NCBI RefSeq assembly: GCF_047496725.1
Contig: NC_132970.1
Location: forward strand, 19,742,001 to 19,806,000
Direction of reading: 5' to 3'
Length of the DNA: 64,000 nt
Source of the DNA: Anoplolepis gracilipes
Taxonomy: Eukaryota; Arthropoda; Insecta; Hymenoptera; Formicidae
Shown here: piece after piece, positions 25,430 to 38,450 of the stretch
How the letters are laid out: each line of letters starts with the position of its first letter
How positions within the stretch are numbered: the first letter of the stretch is position 1
Position numbers and translations under genes: made by a program
The notes under the pieces: model-generated
The model's input: the letters and a program-made list of their open reading frames with translations, nothing else
Database searches by the model: none
Told to the model about the DNA's origin: nothing

Positions 25430-26575
25430 GTCCAAGATTTTCTGAAGTAAAAAATAATCCTCGCGGAGATATCGATCGACAATCAATAAGCTCAGTCGTT
25501 CTATTCTTATAGAAAAATTTTCACGCTTGGCAGATTAATTGCAATCCGTGAACATATCTGACAGTTTAACGATTATGTCTTGAATTTTCTGAGCTAAATA
25601 ATAATCCATGTGGAGTCTTCGATCAATGGCCAATAATATAGTCATTTGACTCACGATTCAATAGAAAATCGGCTTTTGCGAGATTCGTTGAGCACATTTA
25701 GATAATTTTTAATTTTTCTCTCACACATATATAGATAAAGTTAAATAAAAATTCACCGAAATTTTTGACATTTTTGTACAACTTTCAATAATTAGCGTTT
25801 TACATAATCGTTTATCCACATGTCCAAACTGTCATCGAATTTCTTATCTCATATACATGTGTTATTTCTTAATTTAGTACACAAACATATTATAACATAA
25901 CATTATAACGTATTGTAACACAACAGTATAATTACGAATATTTTTTTGAAAGTCAGTTTATTAAAGGCGTGTTTAACGGCCATGTCAGAATTATTGCGAT
26001 TACTCGTGGCGTTCTTAGATTTCAAAACTATGAATTCTAATGGAGTTATCTGATATTATATATATATGAGCAGGAGCGACGAACCGTGAGAGTCTAAAAA
26101 GAAGAATTGTCTATGTGTACATGGTTGGCCCACAATGAATATATTTAATATGTGTTGCGTATCGACCAATTTTATCTCTACGACAAAATGAATCGGTTAT
26201 TAATTGGCGCGTTAACGTGTCACCCCCGGTTATTCTTTTACCCTCCCTCGAACGAATAATCATAGCTGAAAATGGAATTCAATTATAATATTATATATAT
26301 TATATTTTATTTTCTCGTATCACACATAATGTCTGTCGATATCTTGCATCAGTCATTTAATTAATCTGATCGCCATCTAAACCAGAACAGTCAAAAGGCA
26401 ACACCTCTTTTCTCGACCCAGAATAAATTTGATATTAAACCATTAATATTTTTATAATGATTTTGTAGAGGTACACTGAGCCAGAACACGCTAATTCGAC
26501 TTTTTTTAAATCCTGCCAAATTAGAAACCTTTTCGCAATTTATAGTTTTCTCTAGAGAAACATTCATGGATAACG
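25430..26575 (+). repeat. Duplicated non-coding module, copy 2 (intron 2)
   Basis: Colinear partner of 17,020-18,195, same orientation, offset about 8.3-8.4 kb. It keeps both internal units (25,437-25,520 and 25,580-25,672, about 146 bp apart) and the 44-bp core (25,805-25,848). It is more AT-rich than copy 1, and several copy 1 CpGs read TpG or CpA here (for example CCGCGAGAG against CCGTGAGAG, and TCTCGCATCAG against TCTTGCATCAG). It also has an AT-rich stretch at about 26,281-26,312 with no counterpart. There is no shared reading frame. Confidence 0.8.
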
Positions 26576-29500
26576 TATAAACTATACGATACTATATTTC
26601 CAAAGGGAAAAAGAATTTGATTGGTTAGTTTAGTGTTTACACTTTTCAGTTAAATATAAATGAATTATAAATCCATCAAAGATCGATTCTGAGATTCTGA
26701 AGATTGAATCTGCTTGAATATGTAATATGTATTACTGTTTTTTACAAGAACTAATTGTTCATACATTATTTATTATTTTTCAACTCTTAACTATAAAATT
26801 ACATATTTCAATTGATATGTATTAACATTAATCAAGTAATTTCTAGTCACTCGTGTGTAGAAGAATACTTTAAAGCATCTTCTAATTATACCTCCTAAAA
26901 ATTATGTGGAGATTTTAAAAACACGTTATATTTATATTAAATAATCGATTTCAATCTCTCGATTTCTATGTAATTGATAATTAAGCCTTGTCGCAATTTC
27001 GTAAAATTAGTTTATGTGAAATTAATTTTCATATCATCAATTATCACATAAATCATAAATAATCGCTAAAGACAGTGTTAACAGTGAAAATAACGAGAAT
27101 ACATAGCGAGATGAGAAGCGATGCCTGGATTCAGAGAAGAGAGTTTTACGTCGATCGTATCCATCTCAAAAGAGTGAAAGAGCGAAGCGGATTAGCCTAG
27201 ATCATGTTCTTAAGATCGTATATCCACTCTCTTGACTAGTTTTCCATATCTTTCTCCTCCTCTCTCACTCTCGATTAAAATCATTACGCGGTTTTTCTCC
27301 CTTTTTCCGGCTACCGTTGTAATGCCGACTTGCGAAACGTTCCGTCGTCCTTGTCTTCGTGGCAAACGTCGATCCACCGATAACTGGCCGTTGTGTCTCC
27401 GTTTTGTACGTGTATTTCCACCTCTTTCCCTCGTCCACCTTTCCCGCGCATTTATCAGCGTCCATTTATCTGCCTATCACTGCGTTCGCTGTAGATACAC
27501 GTGTACATATACACGCATACACGCGCTGACGGTCTCTGTAAGCCTTTCGTTTCGTTATCAGACTAGATGTGTTAGATAGCGAGCACAGTTTCTCGCCGGA
27601 GAACAATGAATCGGAATAATTAATCACGGTATATGGTGTATCGGATCACGAGGGTCACTGCCGGCTTTGCAATAAATCGTTCGGTTTATGAAAGTGTTAT
27701 TTATTGAATAAAATGTGGCAGATACGAGACTCCCGGGCAATTTCTTATGTTGTGTGCAAATAGTGACTGTCTCTTTCGACATATTTTAAATTTATTTCAT
27801 TTTCTTGTCATTTTTGGTAAAATCAGTTCTTATTGAAACTTGTTAATTCCAATTCAAAGTATATTATTATACATACGTATATGTAACTTTTCGGATGTAT
27901 AATTCCACATTTTAAAATTAATATATCAAGCCACACATCTTTTATTACATCTTTAAAAAAATAAGAAATACAGTTTAGATTATTTTAAGTCATGATGTAA
28001 TGTAAAAAAATAAAATTGTGAGTTATCAAATAAACCTTTAGTAACCTTTAAACGAATTTCATATATAAAATACATATCCAAATTTAGATAAGCAGAAAAA
28101 AATGTTGCTTAGTAAGGATTTATAAAGTTTATCAATGATTTATAGCAGGGCTCTTTTGTGTCGTTATTAGAGTAGATACAAAAGATAGTATAATCAATTT
28201 CTCGTTGGTGAATAATGAGCAGGGTAATTGATGACTTTGTGTGCCCGGCCGTATAAATCATCGAAAAGGTAGAAGCTTTGATACCGAAACAATGTCGCAA
28301 AGCAATACCGGAAAGTTCGAACGCGCTCTTTAGGGTGCATACATCATGATTCTTCAGGGGTTACGATTCATGTCTAGCTATAAATTAATTAACTCCCTAA
28401 GTAATTAACCGTTTTAATAAAGTAAGTGTCAACAAGTTTCGCGCATAAATGCGAAATCATTGTAGTCATTTGGGGCTTTAGGGACTCGCAGGCAAGAATC
28501 AATATGAGCGGAACTTCGTTATTTTAATGACTTTTTGGAACTTGGGAAAATTCGGCGAAACGCATAACGTACTTCATATCACCGTGTAAACTTTTTAATC
28601 GAGATTTATAAACTTCAGCGAAAGGCCTGACTGCGCGTGTTTGACACGACATGAAGTTCTCTGTGAAAATTCTGACCGTTTACGATGAAGTTAATTAAAA
28701 TACTTTTCTGTTTGCGCTTTATACCTGTAAGTTACTTGGAAGCGATTGGGCACATATTATACATATATATCGCAGAGAATAAAATATACAAATGGTAGGG
28801 TTGAAAAAATTATCGATATATTTCTTTCATATATAGAATAATATGAGAGAAAGTGTGTTAAAATATGTATATTCCACATCTTTTATAGGCTTGCTAATGT
28901 TACTTTTTACGTAGATTTCATTTAGCTATACTTACTCTTTCTGACAGATCTTGGCTCTCTCAAAGAGTAATAAATCTATTTCTTCTATATCTTCCTTTAT
29001 ATATCTCTCCCGTTCGCCCTCTCGATCTTCGCACTCTAGCCGAGTAACCGGCATTGATCCCGCTTATCGCGATATTATCTCATCGGCCGACTCATGCATG
29101 TCAAGATAGGGATGTGTCCATCGCGCGCAATCAGCTTCAGCCGTATGTCGCGCACGCTCCGCGCTCACACGCGCTTACCAATGTCGGTCCACCCCCGTTA
29201 TTATCGGCATGTACAATGACACGAATACTAGTTCTACCGACATGTCGCTATCGGCTTGTATCTGTCAATCGGTAGTCTACCGTCTACAAATGAGAAAGTT
29301 TCGCGGCGCACGCGATTCTCGGCTCGATACAACTTATTATGTATTCCGACGAGTCGTCGTTATGCGTATGCGTGTTTACGTGTGTACGTCACAATTTGTT
29401 AACGGATTTCTTCGCGAATTTCCTCGCCGAGGAGCCTGGTGTAGATATCTTTCGTATGTGAAACGAATTTACAACGGTTACTCACAAATATTTGTTATAT

Positions 29501-30959
29501 ATGCGTGTATTTGCGACAATAAATTTTTACGGGTGTATTGTGTTTTTAATGGAGTTTTAGTTTTTTCTTTCGCACGCGCCGTTTAAAATTGCACGACGGC
29601 TTCGTCGATGGTAACTGGTGGAACTTTCCCTCGTATTCGATGAACCTTGTAACACGTCGTACGATTGACATTTCCGTTGTTTAATAGAAACGTTGCTGCT
29701 AGTATATTGAGTATCACTTATGCCCTGTACTTTCTTCTGTCATTAGATAGCTAGCAGTATATATATATACGTGCATATCTGATTGTGACTCTGTATAAAT
29801 TACCCAGAAATAATACTATTCATACAGTTAGGTCTCGCTATAAATTTCCACAAAAATTGCATTAGATTTGCTAGATTGAAATTTACATAATTCATGAAGA
29901 AATCATTACGGATTCAAATAAATTTTCTTGCAAATATACTGATTCGAAAAATTATTCTGTTGAGAGAAATCGTCGAATCTTTTATTCACATTTTAACAAA
30001 AAATTGTTTATCGACCCGTTTGATTGACTTGTTTTCTCGGAAAACGCGCGCATTAATAATTTGCGATGGCATATCAGGGAACTTCTCTTTCGATGAACGG
30101 AATTTGTCGGCTTCGCGCGGCTATTGCATGACGATTTTTTACTAATCGCGATTGGATTATAAAGAAAATGCTAATATTTTCAGACATTCCTTAGATCGAT
30201 ATCGGTATTGCTAGTTTTTTTCTTTTTCTAAAATCCTATCCACGTGTTTGACGACGTTTACATATGATACAAACGTAACGCGCGATATCAGGTTGATTTC
30301 TTGCGCGATAATAATTAATAGTGTCAAATGTAGCGTGAACAGAATTTATTGAAACTGTATCGAATCGCGATTATATTGACGACAACACGTGCGACGCAAA
30401 GAAATTTTATCCTTGGATTAAACGTCGAGTAATTTCTATTAAACGGGCACATTGGCGTGCCTTCAGCCGACAGCGAGTTTTTGTAACTTTTATCATTTTC
30501 TGCGGTAGACGATGCGAGAGAGCGACAGAGCTTATTGATTATTTTTCTAATCTAACGGAGACAATGGAGAGGCAAGTCACGATTATGCTCAACAAAAGGC
30601 TGCTGTGTCAACCTGTCAACGCGCGTTCCTCGCGATCGCGATGCTGGGATGAGCCTCTTTTGCGCGCTATAACTTGTTGCTAGCAATTATGAGAGACATG
30701 ATGAGATTGATTTTTAAGAGTTACAGAAATATATAACAATAATCATGTTAAAAGATCTTTCGTGACTAGAAAACTGTCGTGTCAAGTGTAGGATCGAAAA
30801 ATTATACATGTATAAAAATGTAAAATATATTATTACTTTATAATATTTTTATATATCCAAAGAGTCTATATACAGATTCTAAATTTGATAAAATGCAAAT
30901 GCTGGGGAATGCTATTTTAACTCGCGGAAATTTCATGTGACAACGGGATATTATCCACA
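26576..30959. other. Intron DNA with mixed composition
   Basis: AT-rich at 26,576-27,100, more CpG at 27,100-27,660, AT-rich to about 28,280, then mixed to 30,960. The stretch around 28,370-28,430 has several TTAATTA/TAATTAA homeodomain-type cores. Frames at 29,054-29,586 are chance-like. No exon or RNA gene was recognised. Confidence 0.5.
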
Positions 30960-31739
30960 GTGAAGAAAGGAAAGAAAACTCCGCGAGCGGAGTACCGGAA
31001 ACTCGTCCCTCTTTTCCTCGTCCGCGACATAGCGGCGTCTCATCTCGGTTCTGCCTCCTCGTGACGTTTCTCTGCCGTGCAAACGGAGGCTAATAATTAT
31101 TTTCACGCACTGACTCGTGTATGTATCCACTTATTCGTGGGACGATGGCGTGCATCACGATACCTCCCACGGCGCTTCAGATGCCAATAATTACACAGTT
31201 CGACGTTTGCAGAAACAACGCGGCTAGTCGCGATTCCGTTACACGTGGACACGAATGCGGACCGAAACGACTGCATGAAAAAAAAAAAAAAAAAAAAAAG
31301 GTGGAGTCAAAGGGTTTCTCACAGATCGTGATTTCTTCGACACGATTTCTTTGCGCGCGTCTTTGCGGATTCGTCCTCTTTCTAGCTATCTGCTTTCTCC
31401 CACGAAGATGTAGAGATACGTGTAATGGAGCGTTGTGTGTCTTAATAATACGTATTCTGTTAATTGTGACACCTAAAGTCGCATGCATTTAAACGCAATA
31501 GTCACGATATTACGCGTAAAACAAATTATTAGTGGTGCGTGTTATAAAAATAAAAATGTTTTAAGAAATGAGAAGAGAAGAAAGAAGAAGAAAAAAGAAA
31601 TTAAAGCATGGGTGGTATAATGTTTAATACAACATATAACGTGATATATCTTTTTTATCGAATATATAAAACTAAAGATACATTTTTATGAGAGAGACCA
31701 GTTACTATTAATACCGGCAAAATATTTGAAACACTTGCG
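30960..31739. other. Moderately CpG-rich patch with poly(A)
   Basis: The GC-richer stretch at 30,970-31,480 contains an A run at 31,278-31,299 (22 bp), followed by a purine-rich segment (31,560-31,605). Frames on both strands cross the A run and are not convincing genes. Confidence 0.4.
31278..31299. repeat. Poly(A) run, 22 bp
   Basis: An uninterrupted A run. No flanking retroposon body was recognised. Confidence 0.95.
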
Positions 31740-32127
31740 CCATAGCTAGCAGAGAAAGAATCGTCCTTGAGGAGAATCACGCGTCGGCAAGTTTCTCGAG
31801 AGGAGAACCACGGCCGAGTGTAGAAGAATTCGCGCAAAACAGGCTCGAGGGGTTTTCGAGCGGCGGCAGCGCGGCCTTCCTGCCTCCCTCGTGCGAGGAA
31901 TCCCTTCGCGGCGTAGAGAGAACCCTCTGCCCCGCCCGGCCCCCCCCACCCCACCCCTCCTCCCCGCACTTTCCCCCGCGTCGAGAGATCTTTCAGGAAG
32001 ATCACCGGCGGCGCACGCTGCGCTTGGTTCGGCGCTGGCTCGCACCTGATTTTACCGCGCTGACGCCGCGACCCGTATCGCGAATGATGCCGGTAACGTC
32101 GTTGTTGAATACCGTATAGCAGCAAGG

Positions 32128-32152
32128 AAGAGAGAGAGAGAGAGAGAGAGAG
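32128..32152. repeat. (GA)n microsatellite
   Basis: A pure GA run of about 25 bp, the kind of sequence GAGA-factor-type proteins bind in insects. Confidence 0.9.
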
Positions 32153-32843
32153 TAGGTGGCGAGGAAGAAATAAGGGTGAGAAGGAGGGGGCAGGAGCACC
32201 CTCCGCGGAGCGATAGGAAGGGATCAGCCGTGCCGAGAGGCAGCTTGTGAAGTACACATATACACGTTCGCTCGGTCGCGCGCACACGTACACACACGCA
32301 TGCATTATTTCAATGTTGGCAGTAATGCCTGTTATTAAGCGATGATAATGATTGGTATTATCGCGGGCTGGGAGCAGGACTGGTAGCAGCGGATATAAAT
32401 CATCGTTACTTCCTTCTCGCGCTGGCAGCGCCCGGGCTCGACCGCGGCTCCGCGCGCTCGCCTCTCCATGCCAAGAAGTTGTAAATAATCCGGCAAAAGT
32501 CGCGTTGACGTTCGCACCCGCCGAGAGGCGATTCCGGAATCTTCGCCGGCGATTAGATCGTTCCGTTCAACGACACGGTCAGCGTTGGCCCGGTTTTCCA
32601 GGACGAGGCCTACCACATTGGCAAACGGCTGCCAGCGGAAGCGTTGCCGCGGCTTCCGCTCCGAAACACGCACGTCGTTACCAGTCATACTTCATCCGTA
32701 GATCGGTGAATAGTTTGACATGAAACGTTCGGTATCACATTGCGAAAAACATGTCTAAAACGTCGCGAAGGATTCTTCGATTCTCTCCGTTTTCTCTTGC
32801 GTTTCTTCCACCGCTGTAAATCACGGATCAACCGACCGTAAAT

Positions 32844-32873
32844 AAAAAAAAAAAAAAAAAAAAGAAAAAAAAA
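32844..32873. repeat. Poly(A) run with one G
   Basis: Twenty A, one G, nine A. No retroposon body was identified. Confidence 0.9.
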
Positions 32874-34780
32874 TCTCGAGTTCCCACAACGAGACCGCGA
32901 GCCAGTTCCATTAGAACTGTTTCTCATCCCGCCGCAAAGTGTCACGCGATCTATCGGTACTCGCGATCGTCTCCGCGGAATTTCGCGCGCCAGCCGGAAG
33001 AATCGCCGAGAGTAAGCAACAATAATTCCCACGAATCTTCACGCCGGCCGGACCCACCGATTCGGTTTCCCTTCCAGTCTTCCCTCCCTCTTTCTTTTTT
33101 TTTTCCTTCATCTCGTTCCTTCCTTTTCGCCCGTAAATCATCGTTCAGCGCCAACGATCGAATTCACGATACTCGCGACCCTCGATTCCTAGAACGTGAG
33201 GATCCATCAGGATATGCGTTTACGCCTGTGATCTTTCTCGATTCTCCGTGCGTGTACGTGCGCCGCGTACGGTACCTAACTTTAGATTTAGATTTAGGTA
33301 GTTGGCTAGAAGGGCTTTTCTACGCGCGTATACGTAACCTAACGGTGTAAGGTCGACGTTGGAGAAGCGACGGGGTGCAGGAGGATAAAAGGAGAGGGGG
33401 AAATGCGGCGAGGCACGCCCACGCGTATCTCGATCTAATAAATTCAACATTTCGCCAGTAAATCCGAACCCTCTCGTACCAGTCGTGCACGGCCGTAGAG
33501 AAGATGCGGTGCCGAGGATGGGCCGCGGGAGGAAAGACGTGCGCCGTCTCATCCGACAGTACCTTGTCGTGACGATCTTTAATTTTTGCCTCGGCCTGTG
33601 GATTTTTATTTGCCAGAGAACCCGGCTAATATGCGTGCGCCATTGCCAGGGATATTTTATCTATCCATCTATTCTATTAGAATATTACTTCGATACACGT
33701 CACGCTGCATCTTTCAATTATCCGTCTACTTTATTGCTCCTCTGTTATAAATAACACTAGTCGCGCAAAAAGATTTCGCATCCTTATGAAAGCTTAAAAA
33801 AAAACAAGTCTTTAACGCGCTTTGAAAAACATGTAGGTATGCGGAAAGCTTCATCGCGGACGTTTCAATCGAACTTCCCGTTGAGTGAATACAACTATGG
33901 TAATTACACTCCACTTTGAACTCTCTACACCAGGCCCGGTGACTAGTTTATTATCCCATATCTTCTCTTTATGGTAGTCTCATCGCGAGCGATCTTGGAG
34001 GGAGAGAAACGCCACGCGGTTACCGTCACGACGCAATAAATCGACTTTGCGATAATTACAACCTTTCGACCGCGCGGCCGGCCGCAACAATGTCGTAGAG
34101 CTTTCTGTTTGCTTTAGCTGCGTCTTAAATACTGCGACAAACCGCGGCCTGTTGAGACCCACCAGGACGATGACCAGATTGCGACTCGCTCGCTCCTTTC
34201 CAAGCGGAAATCCGAAGCGTGCGGAGAGCCGGGTATAGTCGCGCTCTCGTGATACGAAAACTATAATTTGCCGGGCTTTCTCTCTTCCCCGAAGAAAACC
34301 GACATGTCACGAGGCCTGCCACGCTCAGGCTACTTTATATATCCGCGATACGGATTCCGCGTAGACGGTTACGAGTTGAAGGAAGGACTCTCGCGACGAC
34401 CTATCGGTCCTGCGAGCGGATAACGAGGCGTCCCAGTTCGAAACTCTCTCGTTTGCGCTTTGCACGCGAGCGTCCGGCCTGAACACTGGACGGCAGACGG
34501 GAGAGTATCATTTCGCGTTTGCCTCTACGACTTCGTGGAAACGCGATGAACAGAGGGAAAAGGCACGTAAATCGGAAGAGACGCGAGAAGAAGCAGCTTC
34601 GTGCCGGGATCGGTGGGAACACCGTGAAGAAACCTTAACGACGGTGTAACGATCGAATTATGCGTTTCGCACGAAACATACCCAGAAACACGCCCCATTT
34701 GTCCAGACATGGGAACGCGCGGATGCACGAATATCTCTTCTCAGACAAGTTTCCTTCGATAACGTTTGTTTAAAGATTCG

Positions 34781-35289
34781 ATCGAAAACGCACTCTCCTA
34801 TAATAAATCCATCTAGAGCTATAGCGCCTTTATAAACATAAATTATAAAGTTCCAACTGTTGGGGATGTACTTTGGAAAACAGAATAGCCGCGTACACTA
34901 CACATAATTTTCTTATCACGTGACTCTAACGTACATATATACTTTTAGAAAGATTTATTGATTTATCGACACAATTATTTCATTTTATATGTAATACTTT
35001 ATATCGAAGTATCTCGAGAGGCAATATCAAGATTTAAAATACATTGTAATTCTAAATCACTTTATTTCAACTTAAAAATTTTTTAAAATATATTTTCCTT
35101 TATATATTAATATTTTTCTCATTTTTTTAATTTTTAAAAGTTTCTGAAACAATAAAAAATTCATCCTCCGTTATACATGGTAATACACTCGGAGCATCCC
35201 AAGAAGACACTAAGATTCTCGTCGGAGGTTACCGAACTTCCGAGCAAAAACTGTGGAATTTGCAAAAATGAACAATTATAGGAATTCAG
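34781..35289. other. AT-rich intron DNA
   Basis: A plain AT-rich gap between two CpG-rich islands, with no feature seen. Confidence 0.55.
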
Positions 35290-35830
35290 AGTAGTCTGGT
35301 CCCGGATGCTTTCCCGTCCTTTTGCGTCTTTCTCTCGCGCACTCTTCGTCTCTATTTCTCTCTCTTTCTTTCTTTGCGTTGTAACGTCGGTCCCTGGTCT
35401 ACTTCGCCGACAACAGGGAGGTATATATAGGGAGAGGGGAGGACGCATGCGCGGGCCGTTTGAAGTGGCGGCGTCCCCGCGTACTTTTGCTCCCTCGAGT
35501 TTCTTACCGTCGCCTTCCTCTTACCTTCCTCCCTTCGCTCCGGCTCGCGCACCGCGACAGCCACGGCCGGCCCTTTCGGTATTCGTTTGTTTCATGGCGG
35601 CTCCCTTCGTGTCTGTTGACGATCCTTGTCTTTCTGTATATATCTCTCTCTTTCTCCCTTTCACGACGATCCTCTTTCTCTCCTCGCCTTCTCCGCAGCC
35701 TGGACGAACGTTTCGCGCTCTCGTCTGCGTCTTCCTCTTTTCTCCATGCATCGCCGCGTTTCGCGGCCCTACATACGGCATAGTTGCAGCATTGCTTCGA
35801 GCCTAGGTATCGTTTTACAACCTTGTTCAG
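35290..35830. other. Pyrimidine-rich GC patch
   Basis: CTCT/TTCC-rich + strand with open frames in several phases (the longest 166 codons, 35,306-35,806) that are Ser/Phe/Leu/Arg-rich and low-complexity. I treat these as chance frames. Confidence 0.4.
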
Positions 35831-35930
35831 CCTTCGCTGGGAGGTACCGACCTCCGAAGAAGGTTCATCTAGCCTTCATCCATCCGGAGGGTAATTTAAA
35901 AGTTCTGTGTAACGTTTGTATTGAACGTGT

Positions 35931-35931
35931 T

Positions 35932-35979
<48 letters not shown>
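35931..35979. repeat. (CT)n microsatellite
   Basis: A nearly pure CT run of about 49 bp. Confidence 0.95.
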
Positions 35980-35982
<3 letters not shown>

Positions 35983-37189
35983 GATATTTCATTATACATT
36001 TTCTTCCCATCACGTGGATTTAAATTCTCGAACTGATTTTTAAAACGAGTTTTAAAGATTTATTCATCCTATATATAGTACTTGACAACATGTTTATATA
36101 CGCAGATTGCTTTTTGCGGCTGTTTGGATTACATTGCGAATGGAAGGCAGAGGATGGATTACGTAATTTTTCCGCGTGACGTTGAATTTAACCGTGAGAA
36201 TTTCCGCGAGGCGAGGCGAGGCCTTGATCGATTAGCCGCATCGATCACTTGTATCAATGTCGCGTTGTTCTCATTTTTTTTTTTCGCGTAAAACGGTATA
36301 TCCAAATAAATAAAAATTACGCTTTATTGAACTCTTTTCTCGAATTTGCGCCGCCAATCTTGTCGACCTCGACCTTCCGGAAGGAATGAAGACAGGTGAA
36401 AAGAAAGGAAACCAAAACGCGATGTAAAACGACGAGAATCCCATAAGAGAAAAGAAATCCAAGGAGACGGTGTTCAGGAAAAGAACTCAGGATACGCAGT
36501 AGTCTCCAGGTAGACGAAGCGGTTCGATTGTGAAAACAGAGAGAGTGTCCCATCGATCTCTCTTTCTCGTTCATTCTCTCTCCACATTTTTCGCATTCTT
36601 CGAAGAACGAAAGATGCAACAAGAATACTTAGATCGACATGCTTACCGAGCACGAGATTCACTCAGTAGTACTTGGTGTTTTCAGACATTTCCAGCTTTG
36701 TGATTTTTGCTTTGGGTATCTTCTGTAAAATCCACGATATACATACATATATAATATCGAATATTTACCGATTTTAATATTATATTTAATTTATAAATTC
36801 CTACTTTTAAGTTTTGATAGAAAAGATTTATAGATGATATGTAATTAGCAATTTCGCGTAATTATTGTTTGTAAGTGCAGATTTTTCAACGATAATGATG
36901 GACGTGCTCATGTCGGCACTTTGAGGGAATGCAACTCATTTAGTCTGTGTGCTCATCAATGAGATTAGCACGCGAGAAAGATAATTCCGCGCATTGCACT
37001 ATCCTACCGAAGTAAAAATAACAACGAGAAGAGTTTACATTACATTTCGACCAATGTATTAGATTTTGTCGAGAGAGATGTAAAGAAATTTTGTTTTTAA
37101 TTTGATTTAATCGGCAACATTGTCAGGCATTTTTTGCAAAGTTTTTGACCCGATGACTATTCTTCAGTCTTGCGAGACAAGTTGTTGAA
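35980..37189. other. Intron DNA, no gene seen
   Basis: Mixed to AT-rich composition with a T run near 36,276-36,285. Frames around 36,271-36,662 on the - strand have no recognisable domain. Confidence 0.5.
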
Positions 37190-38450
37190 TCGTTGCGGCG
37201 TGCATCTTTCCTTCATGGAACTCCCGAGGATTTTGTCGCCTCCGGCGAAGATAGGGTCAGGTGAAGACGACGGGGGTTAGGCGAGGGTTAGCTCGCTATA
37301 AAAGTCGAGTGGAAGGCCGAAGATTCATTTCGTATTCGGGCTGCGCATGCGCCAGTTGTCACCGCTGACACATCGTACGTCAATCCGTTTCTGCACACAA
37401 AGCTACGGAAGAATAAAAAGAAGGGTTTCCTCAGGGACGTCTCAATCGGCATTGCCGATCGATCGCCGACGTCTTCTTCTACCTATTGCCTTCCAGATTC
37501 GCGCGGCCGGCTGTTTTCAAAGACGGAATTCATCGCTTCGCACGCTTTGCGCAAGCCATTTGTTATGGCTCACATTTGTTGCGCATCCGCGATCGTCGCG
37601 CGTGGGATCCTAAGCAAGCCAAGCCGATGTTGAATAATTCGTCGTGTTAAAAAAAAAAGCTTCCAGAAGACGAGTTGAAAGGTGCAAGAGGAATATATAC
37701 GGTTCGTTATTAGATTATTAATAATTAATTACACGTTCTAGTTCGTTTTGCATATCATATTTTGCTGTTAAATTATGAGTTTTATTCATCTAATATTCTT
37801 CTGATACGATAGATACAATATATCTCGATCTCTCTTCATCTCGGATAGCTTAGTCGTCGATCATTACCGCGTATGATTAGTGATCATGATTACCCCGCGG
37901 CCGACACCGCGGCGTCTCCGGTTACAACTGCGAACGCGCGAGAGGAATACCGGCCGTGTCACTTCATCGTACATAGTTGCACCATGATTATAAGCTCAGA
38001 CGCGCGTGCGTGCGCGCGCGGCACTGAAAGAAAGGATTTTAATGCCACGTCAAAATCAGCCACGCTCAGCACAGTTTGCCGATGCTATCAACCAGCTGCC
38101 GCGCGAGTTGAGTATGTGCCCACCAAGCACGCACAGAGTTCCCGAGGCCCCCGCACACACGCACCGCATTTTTCTTTTTTATTTATGTAATCTCTAACTC
38201 TCATTTGCTGTTTCATAAAAGATGTAACACGTTGATGCGCGCGCGCCTACTATATCTCTAAGTAAGAAGAAGGTGGAAGTCGGAGTGGATCGCCTTGGAG
38301 CCCGAAAGGCGCTCCGCCCACCGTCTCGTCTTTGCTCGGAGCCCTTTGCGTTTTGTACTCTTCCTCCAAAACCGTAGGACCGGCAAGGGAAGAGGGGGAA
38401 GGGGGCGCGTTTAAGCCGGCCTCACACGTAGGCAAAGTACTCATAAATTT
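37190..38450. other. CpG-rich patches in intron 2
   Basis: Two GC-richer segments (about 37,190-37,620 and 37,880-38,430) are separated by AT-rich DNA. Frames at 37,347-37,613 and 37,873-38,190 are unremarkable. They are possible regulatory islands with no specific motif array visible. Confidence 0.35.

Larger units (their letters stand above)
31740..34780. promoter_or_regulatory. Large GC/CpG-rich island inside intron 2
   Basis: This is the longest CpG-rich block downstream of the promoter (about 3 kb). It includes a C-rich run near 31,930-31,980, a (GA)n tract (32,128-32,152), a dense GC segment (32,390-32,680) and an A-rich run (32,844-32,873). Reading frames are open on both strands because of composition, and none shows a known domain. 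It could be an alternative promoter, a non-coding RNA promoter or a Polycomb/enhancer hub. None of these can be proven from sequence. Confidence 0.35.

Noticed and set aside
35306..35806. A 166-codon + strand frame
   Set aside because: Pyrimidine-rich low-complexity DNA gives Ser/Phe/Leu/Arg-rich frames in several phases.
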